Assembly: GCF_000013225.1 (NCBI RefSeq)
Contig: NC_007776.1
Coordinates: 825,277 to 889,276 of the forward strand
Direction: 5' to 3'
Length of the DNA: 64,000 bases
From: Synechococcus sp. JA-2-3B'a(2-13)
GTDB taxonomy: Bacteria > Cyanobacteriota > Cyanobacteriia > Thermostichales > Thermostichaceae
The notes under the pieces were generated by a model, which saw only the letters and a program-made list of their open reading frames with translations, had not been told where the DNA came from and did no database searches. Made by a program: the position numbers and the translations under genes. Shown in pieces: positions 56,196 through 64,000 of the stretch. Positions within the stretch are counted from its first letter, which is position 1. The number at the start of each line of letters is the position of its first letter.

Positions 56196-56645
56196 CTAGA
56201 TGTAGTACATGAGCCGAGCTTGTTGCTGTTGTGCCTGCCGGTCGCAGAGGTCTTGTAGGGTGGTCTTCTGGAGAATGGCTACCGCCGCAGCTTGGGCATC
56301 TTGCCAGGCCTTCAGGAGCACTTCCCGCTCTGGGGTGAGATCGCCCGAGGGCAAGTCGCGGGAGCGGCTGAGATCTTCCCCCTCGATGGCCTGGATAACA
56401 TCCAGCAGCGAGATCTGCCAGGGTGCTCGGGCCAGGAAGTAGCCTCCCTTGGATCCCCGTTGGCTGCGCACCAACCCCTGTCTGCGCAAGGTGGCCAGCA
56501 ATTGCTCCAAGTAGCGGTCGGGTATGGACTGATGGGCCGCAATTTCTTTGATCTGCAGCACCTGGCCATCGCTGTAGTGCTGGGCCAATTCCAGAAGGGC
56601 CAGGAGAGCATATTCACTTTTGCAAGACAGTTCCAAGATATCCAT
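56196..56645 (-). CDS. Rrf2-family transcriptional regulator without cluster cysteines
   Basis: The ATG at 56645 gives 149 residues; the open frame upstream overlaps the moxR start on the other strand. MDILELSCKSEYALLALLEL and the winged-helix text IPDRYLEQLLATLRRQGLVRSQRGSKGGY are typical of Rrf2. IscR- and NsrR-type members bind Fe-S clusters with three cysteines in the central region. Here only two cysteines occur, near the N-terminus and near residue 133, so cluster binding of that kind is unlikely. It is divergent from moxR and may regulate it. Confidence 0.9.
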   Translation of the reverse strand: MDILELSCKSEYALLALLELAQHYSDGQVLQIKEIAAHQSIPDRYLEQLLATLRRQGLVRSQRGSKGGYFLARAPWQISLLDVIQAIEGEDLSRSRDLPSGDLTPEREVLLKAWQDAQAAAVAILQKTTLQDLCDRQAQQQQARLMYYI

Positions 56646-56766
56646 CCTTGTGGAGGGCTTAGGTCTATGATACTCCGGTTTTTTAGTGGGGTTTAGCGGG
56701 ATCCCGCCCTGAGCTGGCAATGGGATCCAGCCTGTAAGGTGGAATAGGCCCCTTTGGGAATGGTTT

Positions 56767-57762
56767 ATGGCGAGTGTCAGCACCCGGTCTGGTTCAGCAC
56801 GGATCCCAGCGGAGCGATTACAAACCTTGCACCAACAGATTGGCAAGCTGATTGCCAATATCGAATCCGTGTTTCAGGGCAAATCGCAGGTGGTGCAGGC
56901 GGTGGTCACGGCCTTGGTTGCGGAAGGTCATGTTTTGCTTGAAGATGTGCCCGGTGTAGGCAAGACCACTTTGGCGCGGGCTATTGCCCAGAGTTTGGGG
57001 GCCAAGTTTCAGCGGATTCAATTTACCAGCGACCTATTGCCGACAGATATCCTTGGCCTCACCCTTTTCAACAAAGAAAAAGGGGATTTTGAATTTCGTC
57101 CCGGCCCCATTTTTGCCCACGTGGTCTTGGCGGATGAAATCAACCGCACCTCGCCCCGCACCCAGAGTGCTCTGCTCGAGGCAATGGCGGAAAAGCAGGT
57201 TTCGCTGGACGATCGCACCTACCCGCTGCCCAGCCCATTTATGGTGTTGGCCACCCAAAATCCTTTGGAGTACCACGGCACCTATCCCCTCCCAGAAAGC
57301 CAGTTGGATCGGTTTTTGGTACGGCTGTCGATTGGCTACCCCAGCCCTGAGGTAGAGCGAGCTTTACTCTTGCAACGGCAACAGGCCGAGCCGGTGGATG
57401 CTCTGCAGCCGGTTCTCTCCCTGATGGAGTTGCGAGAGATTCAGTCGGCGGTGGATCAGGTGTATTTGGATGGATCCCTGGCGGACTATCTTCTGCAGGT
57501 GGTGCAGGCCACCCGCGTGTCCAAGCTGCTGCGGGCGGGGGTATCCACCCGTGGAGCCCTGGCCTTGGCGCGGGCAGCACGGGCTCAGGCGCTGGTGAAA
57601 GGGCGCAGCTTTTGTCTACCAGAAGATCTGCAAGCACTGTTCGTGCCGGTACTGACCCATCGGGTTTCTCTGGCCGGGTCGGGAGAGATGGCCGGCAACC
57701 GACGGCAAGAGGCTGAGGCGGTGATTCGGGATATTGTCTCCACAATTGAGCCGCCTGTTTGA
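56767..57762 (+). CDS. MoxR-family AAA+ ATPase
   Basis: A 331-residue protein. Walker A is LLEDVPGVGKTTLARA (about 58-73), Walker B VVLADEINRTSPRTQSALLEAM, and sensor 1 VLATQNPLEYHGTYPLPESQLDRF, all classical MoxR wording. MoxR ATPases are chaperones that often work with von Willebrand domain proteins to insert metals or assemble complexes. No such partner follows; the next gene is convergent. Confidence 0.93.
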   Translation: MASVSTRSGSARIPAERLQTLHQQIGKLIANIESVFQGKSQVVQAVVTALVAEGHVLLEDVPGVGKTTLARAIAQSLGAKFQRIQFTSDLLPTDILGLTLFNKEKGDFEFRPGPIFAHVVLADEINRTSPRTQSALLEAMAEKQVSLDDRTYPLPSPFMVLATQNPLEYHGTYPLPESQLDRFLVRLSIGYPSPEVERALLLQRQQAEPVDALQPVLSLMELREIQSAVDQVYLDGSLADYLLQVVQATRVSKLLRAGVSTRGALALARAARAQALVKGRSFCLPEDLQALFVPVLTHRVSLAGSGEMAGNRRQEAEAVIRDIVSTIEPPV

Positions 57763-57786
57763 GGGATCCGTAGCAGCAATGGTTAA

Positions 57787-58815
57787 CTACAGCAGTGAGT
57801 CGGGTCGGATCCGGGGATCCACCCACATCAGGAGCAAATCGGCCAACAAATTGCCCAGAATGAGCATCACGGCCCCCAGCAGAAGCCCCGCCATCACCAC
57901 ATTGATGTCGAAACTTTGAACAGCCTCCAAGAGCAGCTTGCCCAGCCCCGGCCAATTGAAGAAAAACTCGGCAATAAAAGAGCCGCTGAGCAGATTGGCA
58001 AACTCAAAGCCCAAGATCGTGATCAAGGGGTTGACGGCGTTGCGCAGCGCGTGCAACCAGATCACCCGCCACTCTGGGATCCCACGGGCCCGCGCCGCCT
58101 GGATGTATTCCTGCCGCAGCACATCCAAGAAATTGCCGCGCGTAATCCGCTGCAGCCCGGCAAAGCTGGTGATGCTCAGGGCCAGCGTGGGCAGGAGCAG
58201 GTGGCGGCCCAGATCCAGCAACTTTTCCCCCAAACTAAGCTCGGCAAAATAAACACTGGTCATCCCCCCTACCGGCAGCCAGCTCACGTTTTGGGCCACA
58301 ATTAGCAGCAAAATGGCCAGCACGAAGCTGGGCATGGCCTGGCCCAGGTAGCTGAGCAACTGCAACGCCCGATCCAGGGGGGTGTTCTGCCGCAGCGCCC
58401 CCAGGATCCCTAGGGGAATGGCGACCAGCCAAGTCAGCACCACAGAGGACACCGCCAACAGCAAGGTAGCGCCGGCGCGGGAGAGGATGAGCTGTGCTAC
58501 CGGCACGCGATAGGTGTAGCTCACCCCGAAATCCCCTTGCAGCAGGTTGCCCAGCCAGGTCAAATACTGCCAAACCAAGGGCTTATCCAACCCCAGCCGC
58601 GCTTCCTCTTGGGCAATAAACTCCTGGCTGACACTGGGATCCGCCCGCAAGGGATCCAAAAAATCTCCGGGGGCCAGCTGCAAGAGCAAAAAGCTGAGCA
58701 CCGTGATCAACAGCAGCACCGGCACCGCTTGGGTCAGCCGCTGCAAAACCAAGGCCAGCGGCGGCCAAAGGCCAAAAGCGCGGGAACGGGAAGGCGGAGA
58801 AGAGGTTACAGCCAC
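57787..58815 (-). CDS. Peptide/nickel-type ABC transporter permease (DppB/OppB family)
   Basis: A 342-residue protein with about six membrane helices. The first is AVPVLLLITVLSFLLLQLAPGDF, the FLLLQLAPGDP-like start of DppB. The EAA loop that contacts the ATPase is QEYIQAARARGIPEWRVIWLHALRNAVNPLI, and the end LLADLLLMWVDPRIR is family-typical. The other permease, binding protein and ATPases are not adjacent, so the system must be encoded at several sites, as is common in cyanobacteria. Confidence 0.92.
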   Translation of the reverse strand: MAVTSSPPSRSRAFGLWPPLALVLQRLTQAVPVLLLITVLSFLLLQLAPGDFLDPLRADPSVSQEFIAQEEARLGLDKPLVWQYLTWLGNLLQGDFGVSYTYRVPVAQLILSRAGATLLLAVSSVVLTWLVAIPLGILGALRQNTPLDRALQLLSYLGQAMPSFVLAILLLIVAQNVSWLPVGGMTSVYFAELSLGEKLLDLGRHLLLPTLALSITSFAGLQRITRGNFLDVLRQEYIQAARARGIPEWRVIWLHALRNAVNPLITILGFEFANLLSGSFIAEFFFNWPGLGKLLLEAVQSFDINVVMAGLLLGAVMLILGNLLADLLLMWVDPRIRPDSLL

Positions 58816-59024
58816 AGATGCAGATGGATATTCGGATATGCTCTTTGAGTTGGATTCTTGTCGAACTATGCTGACATCCTTGCGGGCAAATTTCCAGTGT
58901 GGGGTTTGCCAAGCCGAGCGGCTCTCTTGCAGGGGAATTGAGGGTTCAGGCAGTCCGGCAGACAGAAGCTGAAGCGGTACACTAGTCAGAAGCTTTTTTC
59001 ATCGAGTCCCGTTGGGAAGACCTC

Positions 59025-59981
59025 TTGCGAAACCTGTTTCTTACCGGCGCTAGCGGCTGCCTGGGGCACTATGTGTTGGAGCGCCTGGCCCAGCAAAGGG
59101 ATCCCGAGTTTCCGGAGCGGCCCGCCTACCACCTGTACGTTCTCATCCGCGAGACCAGCCGCCTACGGCTGCCCCTGGAACGGCTGCCCGCCCCTATCAC
59201 CCTAGTACCCGGCGATCTCCTGCGCATCCGGGAACAGGCTGCCCTGCTACGGCAGATGGACGGGCTGATCCACATGGCGGCAGCTTGGGGGGATCCCGCC
59301 CTGGCTTGGGCCGTGAATGTTACCCACACCCTGGAGCTCTTTCAGTTGTTGGATCCGGAGCGCTGTCAGCAGGTGATCTACTTTTCCACGGCCAGCCTTT
59401 TGAACCAGGACCTGGAGCCTTTGGCCATTGCCGGACGGGCCGGCACCGACTACATCCGCAGCAAGTACGAGATGCTGCTGCGGCGGCAGGAAAGCGGCTT
59501 CTGGCCGGAGCGCCTGCTCACCCTTTATCCCACCCTGCTCTTTGGCGGCAGCCCCCACCACCCCTACTCCCACATCACTGCCGGCCTCAAGGACGTTCTC
59601 CGCTGGCTGGATCTGATCCGCTTTTTGCGGGTGGATGCCAGCTTCCACTTTATCCACGCTGCCGATGTGGCCGAGATGGTCGCCCACTGGGTGGCTCATC
59701 CCCCAGGCGCAGGAGATTGGGTGTTGGGCAACTCCCCCTTGTCTTTGGATGAGTGCGTGGAACAGGTGTGTGCCTATTTCAAAAAGCGGATTTATTTCCG
59801 CGTGCCCCTGCCTTTGGCTTTGGTTCGCGGCTTGGCCTTCTTGTTTCGGGTGCGGCTTTCCGAGTGGGATGAATATTGTCTGCGCCAGCGCCATTTTGTT
59901 TACCCGGCCATTTCCCCAGAAACCCTGGGTTTGCGCTGCCGGTTTCCCACTTTGGCCTCTCTTTTGGATACCTACCTCTAG
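59025..59981 (+). CDS. NAD-dependent epimerase/dehydratase family protein
   Basis: A 318-residue extended SDR from a TTG. NLFLTGASGCLGHYVLERL is the nucleotide-binding GxxGxxG loop, LIHMAAAWGD the conserved strand 4, and YIRSKYEMLL the YxxxK catalytic pair. The C-terminal half resembles thioester-reductase and sterol dehydrogenase-like SDRs rather than UDP-glucose epimerase. Substrate unknown. It stands between an ABC permease and the cobW gene and is convergent with the latter. Confidence 0.85.
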   Translation: MRNLFLTGASGCLGHYVLERLAQQRDPEFPERPAYHLYVLIRETSRLRLPLERLPAPITLVPGDLLRIREQAALLRQMDGLIHMAAAWGDPALAWAVNVTHTLELFQLLDPERCQQVIYFSTASLLNQDLEPLAIAGRAGTDYIRSKYEMLLRRQESGFWPERLLTLYPTLLFGGSPHHPYSHITAGLKDVLRWLDLIRFLRVDASFHFIHAADVAEMVAHWVAHPPGAGDWVLGNSPLSLDECVEQVCAYFKKRIYFRVPLPLALVRGLAFLFRVRLSEWDEYCLRQRHFVYPAISPETLGLRCRFPTLASLLDTYL

Positions 59982-60084
59982 ACCACCTTTGAGTAACAGT
60001 AGAACTGGACGCTGCTTCCTTTCCCTCTGGGACGGGGGGATGAGAGCCGAGGACCCAAGGGATCCCACTCGCCTCCGACAGGGA

Positions 60085-61143
60085 TCAGCCGGTGGGGGAC
60101 ACCGTTTCTCTGATGGCCAAGGCCTGGAGCTGGGCGGCAATGCGCTCGCGGTTGAGGTTTTGCCCAATCAGCACCAGTCGGGTCAAGCGCGGCTCCTGGG
60201 GTCGCCAGGGGCGGTCGTAGTAGGTTTCAAATCGGGATCCCACCCCCTGCAGCACCAGGCGCATCGGCTTGTAGGGGACGGCCACAAACCCTTTTATCCG
60301 GTAAAGACATTCCTCTTGGGCCAACTGGCGTAGCTGAGCCACCAGGGATCCCGGCTCATAACCTCCCTCCAAGCTGAGGTAGAAAGACTCAAAAGCTTCG
60401 TGCTCATGCTCCTCCCCGTGATCGTGGTGGCTGGGGCGGCGCTCGAGCTGGTCTTCCACCGCCGCATTAAAGCCCAAGAGCACTTCTGGGGGAACCTGCC
60501 CCCGCTCACAAGGGAGGATTTGAACCTCAGGGCGCAAGTGGTGCCGCAGCCAGCTTTCCACCCGAGCTTGCTCCTCTTGGGTAATCTGATCCACCTTGGT
60601 GAGCACCACCAAATCGGCACAGCTCAACTGATCCTCAAACAATTCCTCAAGCGGAGTCTCATGGTCCAAACTTTCGTCAGCCTGCCGCTGCGCCTCCAGG
60701 GCCGCCGGATCCCCCACCAGTTGCCCGGAGGCCAGAGCCTGACCATCCACCACCGTAATCACCGCATCCACCGTGGCGCCTGTACGAATGGTGGGCCAGC
60801 GGAAAGCCTGCACCAGGGGCTTGGGCAAGGCCAATCCTGAAGTCTCGATCAGGATGCAGTCCAGCTCTGCCCGCCGTTGCAACAAAGCTTCCATGGTGGG
60901 CAAGAACTCCTCCTGCACCGTGCAGCAGAGACAGCCGTTGGCCAGCTCCAAAATGGGGATGGATCCCTCCCCCTCACACCGTTGGCAGTCCCGCAGCAAC
61001 TCGCCGTCGATGCCCACTTCGCCAAACTCGTTAACCAACACGGCAATGCGGCGGCCCTGGTTGTTGAGCAAAAGGTGACGGATCACCGTGGTCTTGCCGG
61101 ATCCCAGAAATCCGGTGATGACGGTAACAGGGATCTTGTGCAT
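60085..61143 (-). CDS. CobW/COG0523 metallochaperone GTPase
   Basis: The ATG at 61143 gives 352 residues. The P-loop is VITGFLGSGKTTVIRHLL, followed by NEFGEVGIDGEL, the metal-binding CxCC motif in ANGCLCCTVQEEF, IETSGLA and the base-recognition TKVD. Residues about 245-262 contain a His/Glu-rich stretch (HHDHGEEHEHE) that may bind metal, and the CobW C-terminal domain follows. These GTPases deliver cobalt or zinc. Which metal cannot be decided; no cob gene or Zur site is visible nearby. Confidence 0.92.
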   Translation of the reverse strand: MHKIPVTVITGFLGSGKTTVIRHLLLNNQGRRIAVLVNEFGEVGIDGELLRDCQRCEGEGSIPILELANGCLCCTVQEEFLPTMEALLQRRAELDCILIETSGLALPKPLVQAFRWPTIRTGATVDAVITVVDGQALASGQLVGDPAALEAQRQADESLDHETPLEELFEDQLSCADLVVLTKVDQITQEEQARVESWLRHHLRPEVQILPCERGQVPPEVLLGFNAAVEDQLERRPSHHDHGEEHEHEAFESFYLSLEGGYEPGSLVAQLRQLAQEECLYRIKGFVAVPYKPMRLVLQGVGSRFETYYDRPWRPQEPRLTRLVLIGQNLNRERIAAQLQALAIRETVSPTG

Positions 61144-61216
61144 CTGCTCTGATGACTCAGCGCTCTTCAGTTTCCACCCCAAACTTTCTTTCTGCCAATC
61201 CTTGAGGGGGGGATGC

Positions 61217-61243
61217 CCAAAAAAGGCCCCCGGTATGGGGGCC
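61217..61243 (-). terminator. Intrinsic terminator of psbC
   Basis: The minus strand forms GGCCCCC-ATACC-GGGGGCC followed by TTTTTTGG, 37 bases after the psbC stop. Confidence 0.9.
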
Positions 61244-61279
61244 AAGCCAAACCATTGAGACCGTTGTGCTAACCCAAAG

Positions 61280-62659
61280 TTAGCGGATCGGCTTCATCCG
61301 GTAAACCGGCTCGTTCTCGCGGCTTATCCCTTTCTCAAAGCCAGCAGCGGCAGCGCGAGCGCGACCGGCATGCCACAGGTGGCCGACAAAGAACAGGAAG
61401 CCGAAGATGAAGTTGTGAGCGGCCAACCAGGTGCGCGGGCTGGTGAAGTTCACCGTGTTGATCTCGGTAGCCACACCACCCACCGAGTTCAGGGATCCCA
61501 GCGGCGCATGGGTCATGTACTCCACTGCACGGCGGGCTTGCCAGGGCTGAATGTCGTTTTTCAGCTTATCCAGATCCAACCCATTGGGGCCCAGCAGCGG
61601 CTCTTTCCAGGGAGCCCGCACATCCCAGAAGCGCATCGTCTCGCCGCCGAAGATGATCTCGCCCGTAGGGGAGCGCATCAGGTATTTACCCAGACCGGTG
61701 GGACCTTGGGCTTGGCCAATGTTGGCCCCCAAGCGCTGGTCGCGCACGATGAAGGTGAGGGCTTGCGCTTGCGAGGCTTCTGGGCCAGTGGGGCCGTAGA
61801 ACTCGCTGGGGTAGACGGTGTTGTTGAACCAGATGTAGCAGGTGGCAATGAAGCTCATCAGGGAAACCGCCGCCAAGCTGTAGGAGAGATAGGCCTCCCC
61901 AGACCAGATGAAGGCGCGGCGGGCCCAACCGAAGGGCTTGGTGAGGATGTGCCAGATCCCACCGGCAATGCAGATAATGCCGATGTAAATGTGGCCACCG
62001 ATTACATCCTCCATGTTGTCGACGCTGATGATCCAGCCTTCCCCACCAAAGGGAGATTTGAACAAGTAGCCGAAGATCACAGCGGGGTTCAAGGTGGGGT
62101 TGGTAATTACCCGCACATCGCCACCCCCTGGAGCCCAGGTGTCATAGACACCGCCAAACCACATGGCCTTGGCCACCAATAGGAAAGCCCCCAACCCCAA
62201 CAGGATCAGGTGGATCCCCAGGATGGTGGTCATCTTGTTCTTGTCTTTCCAGTCGTAGCCGAAGAAGGGGAAAGACTGCTCCAGAGTTTCTGGGCCGCGA
62301 ATGGCGTGATAAATGCCCCCCAACCCCAGCACGGCGCTGGAGATCAGGTGCAGCACCCCGATGACAAAGTAGGGGTAGGTGTCAATCACCTCGCCCCCCG
62401 GGCCAACCCCCCAGCCCAGAGTGGCCACGTGGGGCATCAGGATCAGGCCCTGCTCATACATAGGCCGATCCGGCGTGAAGTGAGCCACCTCAAACAGCAG
62501 CATCGCCCCCGCCCAGAAGACGATCAGGCCAGCGTGAGCCACATGGGCGCCCAAAAGCCGACCGGAGAGATTAATCAAGCGGGCATTCCCAGCCCACCAG
62601 GCAAATCCGCCTTGGGTGCGATCTTGCACCACTGCAGAACCAAATGTTGTCGAGGTCAC
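61280..62659 (-). CDS. psbC: Photosystem II chlorophyll-binding protein CP43
   Basis: The GTG at 62659, nine bases after GGAGG, gives 459 residues starting [21 protein letters not shown]. The six-helix core antenna protein is complete: [21 protein letters not shown] (helix I), the luminal loop E with [18 protein letters not shown], which holds the Glu and Arg contacting the Mn cluster, and the final [21 protein letters not shown] helix. In most cyanobacteria psbC overlaps psbD by some bases; here 187 bases separate them. That spacer contains two GGGATCC-type words and no gene. Confidence 0.98.
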   Translation of the reverse strand: MTSTTFGSAVVQDRTQGGFAWWAGNARLINLSGRLLGAHVAHAGLIVFWAGAMLLFEVAHFTPDRPMYEQGLILMPHVATLGWGVGPGGEVIDTYPYFVIGVLHLISSAVLGLGGIYHAIRGPETLEQSFPFFGYDWKDKNKMTTILGIHLILLGLGAFLLVAKAMWFGGVYDTWAPGGGDVRVITNPTLNPAVIFGYLFKSPFGGEGWIISVDNMEDVIGGHIYIGIICIAGGIWHILTKPFGWARRAFIWSGEAYLSYSLAAVSLMSFIATCYIWFNNTVYPSEFYGPTGPEASQAQALTFIVRDQRLGANIGQAQGPTGLGKYLMRSPTGEIIFGGETMRFWDVRAPWKEPLLGPNGLDLDKLKNDIQPWQARRAVEYMTHAPLGSLNSVGGVATEINTVNFTSPRTWLAAHNFIFGFLFFVGHLWHAGRARAAAAGFEKGISRENEPVYRMKPIR

Positions 62660-62846
62660 AGAGACCAACCTCCAATGATAGTCAGGAACAAGAGACACCA
62701 AAAAAAGTTTAGTTAACGCGAGCGCCTGCCGTTGGGCTCCCTGTCCACTGGGATCCGCGGCAGGGGATCCCTTGGGCAAGCGCTCATCCTCACAGAGCAG
62801 ATCTCTAGGGATCTACCGCAGCTAAAGTCGAGCGAGCTCAGTGGGT

Positions 62847-63905
62847 TTAGAGCGCATTGCCGCGGGGGAGGACTTCTTCAGGGAACTCAAAGCGCTCATG
62901 GGGCTGGTCCTGCGGCGCCATCCACGCCCGAATCCCCTCGTTCAGCAAAATGTTCTTCGTGTAAAACGTCTCAAACTCCGGGTCTTCCGCTGCCCGCACC
63001 TCCTGACTGATAAAGTCATACGCCCGCAGGTTCAGCGCCAACCCCACTACCCCAATGCTCGACATCCACAAACCCGTCACCGGCACAAACAACATGAAAA
63101 AGTGCAGCCACCGCTTGTTGGAAAACGCTATCCCAAAAATCTGGCTCCAGTACCGGTTGGCCGTCACCATCGAGTAGGTCTCCTCCGACTGCGTCGGCTC
63201 AAAAGCCCGAAAGGTGCTGGCCGCCTCCCCATCCTGAAACAGGGTGTTCTCCACCGTCGCCCCGTGGATGGCACACAACAGCGCTCCACCCAAAACGCCA
63301 GCCACCCCCATCATGTGGAACGGGTTCAGCGTCCAGTTGTGAAACCCCTGGAAAAACAGCAAAAAGCGGAAAATCCCCGCCACCCCAAAGCTGGGCGCAA
63401 AAAACCAGCTGCTCTGCCCCAGCGGGTAAATCAAAAACACGCTCACAAACACCGCTATCGGCGCGCTAAACGCAATGGCGTTGTAGGGCCGCACCCCCAC
63501 CAGCCGGGCAATCTCAAATTGCCGCAGCATAAAGCCAATCAGCCCCAGCGCTCCGTGCAGGGCCACAAAGGTCCACAGCCCCCCAATCTGGCACCAGCGG
63601 GTGAAGTCCCCCTGGGCTTCGGGGCCCCACAGCAGCAGCAGGCTGTGCCCCATGCTGTCGGCGGGGGTGGAGACGGCTACGGTCAAAAAGTTGCACCCTT
63701 CCAGGTAGGAGCTGGCCAATCCGTGGGTGTACCAGGAAGTTACAAAGGTGGTGCCGGTGAGCCAGCCGCCCAGGGCTAGGTAAGCGCAGGGGAACAGCAG
63801 CAGCCCGGACCAGCCGATAAACACGAATCTGTCGCGCTTGAGCCAGTCATCGACGATGTCGAACCATCCTCGCTCCTGACGCACGCGCCCTACCGCTATG
63901 GTCAT
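62847..63905 (-). CDS. psbD: Photosystem II reaction centre protein D2
   Basis: A 352-residue protein of the exact usual length. It has five membrane helices, starting near [21 protein letters not shown]. The redox Tyr-D region, the [15 protein letters not shown] segment, the chlorophyll and iron His ligands in [32 protein letters not shown], and the C-terminal [19 protein letters not shown] are all present. AAGGAG is nine bases before the ATG. D2 pairs with D1 to hold the photosystem II cofactors. It precedes psbC in the same direction. Confidence 0.99.
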   Translation of the reverse strand: MTIAVGRVRQERGWFDIVDDWLKRDRFVFIGWSGLLLFPCAYLALGGWLTGTTFVTSWYTHGLASSYLEGCNFLTVAVSTPADSMGHSLLLLWGPEAQGDFTRWCQIGGLWTFVALHGALGLIGFMLRQFEIARLVGVRPYNAIAFSAPIAVFVSVFLIYPLGQSSWFFAPSFGVAGIFRFLLFFQGFHNWTLNPFHMMGVAGVLGGALLCAIHGATVENTLFQDGEAASTFRAFEPTQSEETYSMVTANRYWSQIFGIAFSNKRWLHFFMLFVPVTGLWMSSIGVVGLALNLRAYDFISQEVRAAEDPEFETFYTKNILLNEGIRAWMAPQDQPHERFEFPEEVLPRGNAL

Positions 63906-64000
63906 CTGAACTACTCCTTAAAGACATCTAAATGAATGAGGACGTTAATGAAACTACAAAGTTTGCTTCTTCGAAGCAGGAGCGGAGCCTAGGTATAAGG

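Overview
The window comes from a thermophile-like, unicellular cyanobacterium, most likely a hot-spring Synechococcus of the Yellowstone OS/JA lineage (inference). Direct support is a set of cyanobacterial genes: psbD and psbC (photosystem II), psbX, petP, the ferredoxin-thioredoxin reductase catalytic chain, pcxA, an FGGY kinase of the cyanobacterial type and an rbp-type RRM protein. The octanucleotide palindrome GGGATCCC is also extremely frequent and looks like a lineage-specific HIP element.

Layout. 1-2.3 kb: end of a ParA-like ATPase coupled to a ParB-like protein, a decayed stretch, and a DUF29 protein. 2.3-8.3 kb: Mrr-type endonuclease, elongator tRNA-Met, DASH cryptochrome, petP with an HU protein, an anti-sigma-type kinase and a DUF3352 protein. 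8.3-16.5 kb: uvrB, an MscS channel, dciA, pcxA, a methyltransferase-glycosyltransferase fusion and psbX. 16.6-21 kb: ftrC, an IS1341-type tnpB element, a ferredoxin and a sugar kinase. 21-39.3 kb: housekeeping genes (subtilase, exbBD, argF, ctpA, proA, rbp, a DsbA-like protein, SPOR protein, recJ, phosphoesterase, rdgB, tmk). 39.3-40.8 kb: an AT-rich island and a CHAD protein.

40.7-53.2 kb is the main accessory region: a co-oriented minus-strand type III-B CRISPR-Cas locus. In order of transcription it holds csx1 (CARF-HEPN), cmr2/cas10, cmr3, cmr4, cmr5, a Uma2-family nuclease, a single gene fusing Cmr6 and Cmr1, a small membrane protein (Csx18-like), cas1, cas2, a leader and a 15-repeat array. 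Several neighbours overlap by 1 to 4 bases (ATGA, TAATG, TGATG), so they are probably made as a unit. Cas10 keeps its GGDD cyclase motif and Csx1 its HEPN motif, while Cmr4 appears to lack the Asp used for target-RNA cutting. This suggests a system that leans on cyclic-oligoadenylate signalling rather than on slicing. A second Uma2 gene lies divergently beside csx1. 54.9-55.2 kb holds a separate orphan mini-array with an unrelated 36-base repeat.

54-64 kb: FmdE-like protein, an S1-domain protein, Rrf2 regulator, MoxR ATPase, a peptide-type ABC permease, an epimerase, a CobW GTPase, then psbC and psbD.

The second unusual signal is a 24-base dispersed element found at 15 sites between 6.3 and 39.8 kb, in both orientations and inside genes in different reading frames. 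It reads as two adjacent mini-hairpins. The first has a 4-base arm, a TCC loop and the complementary arm, and the arm covaries between copies (GGAC/GTCC, GGCC/GGCC, GCGC/GCGC, GTGC/GCAC, TTGC/GCAA). Four head-to-tail copies sit in frame inside the RuvC-III motif of the tnpB gene.
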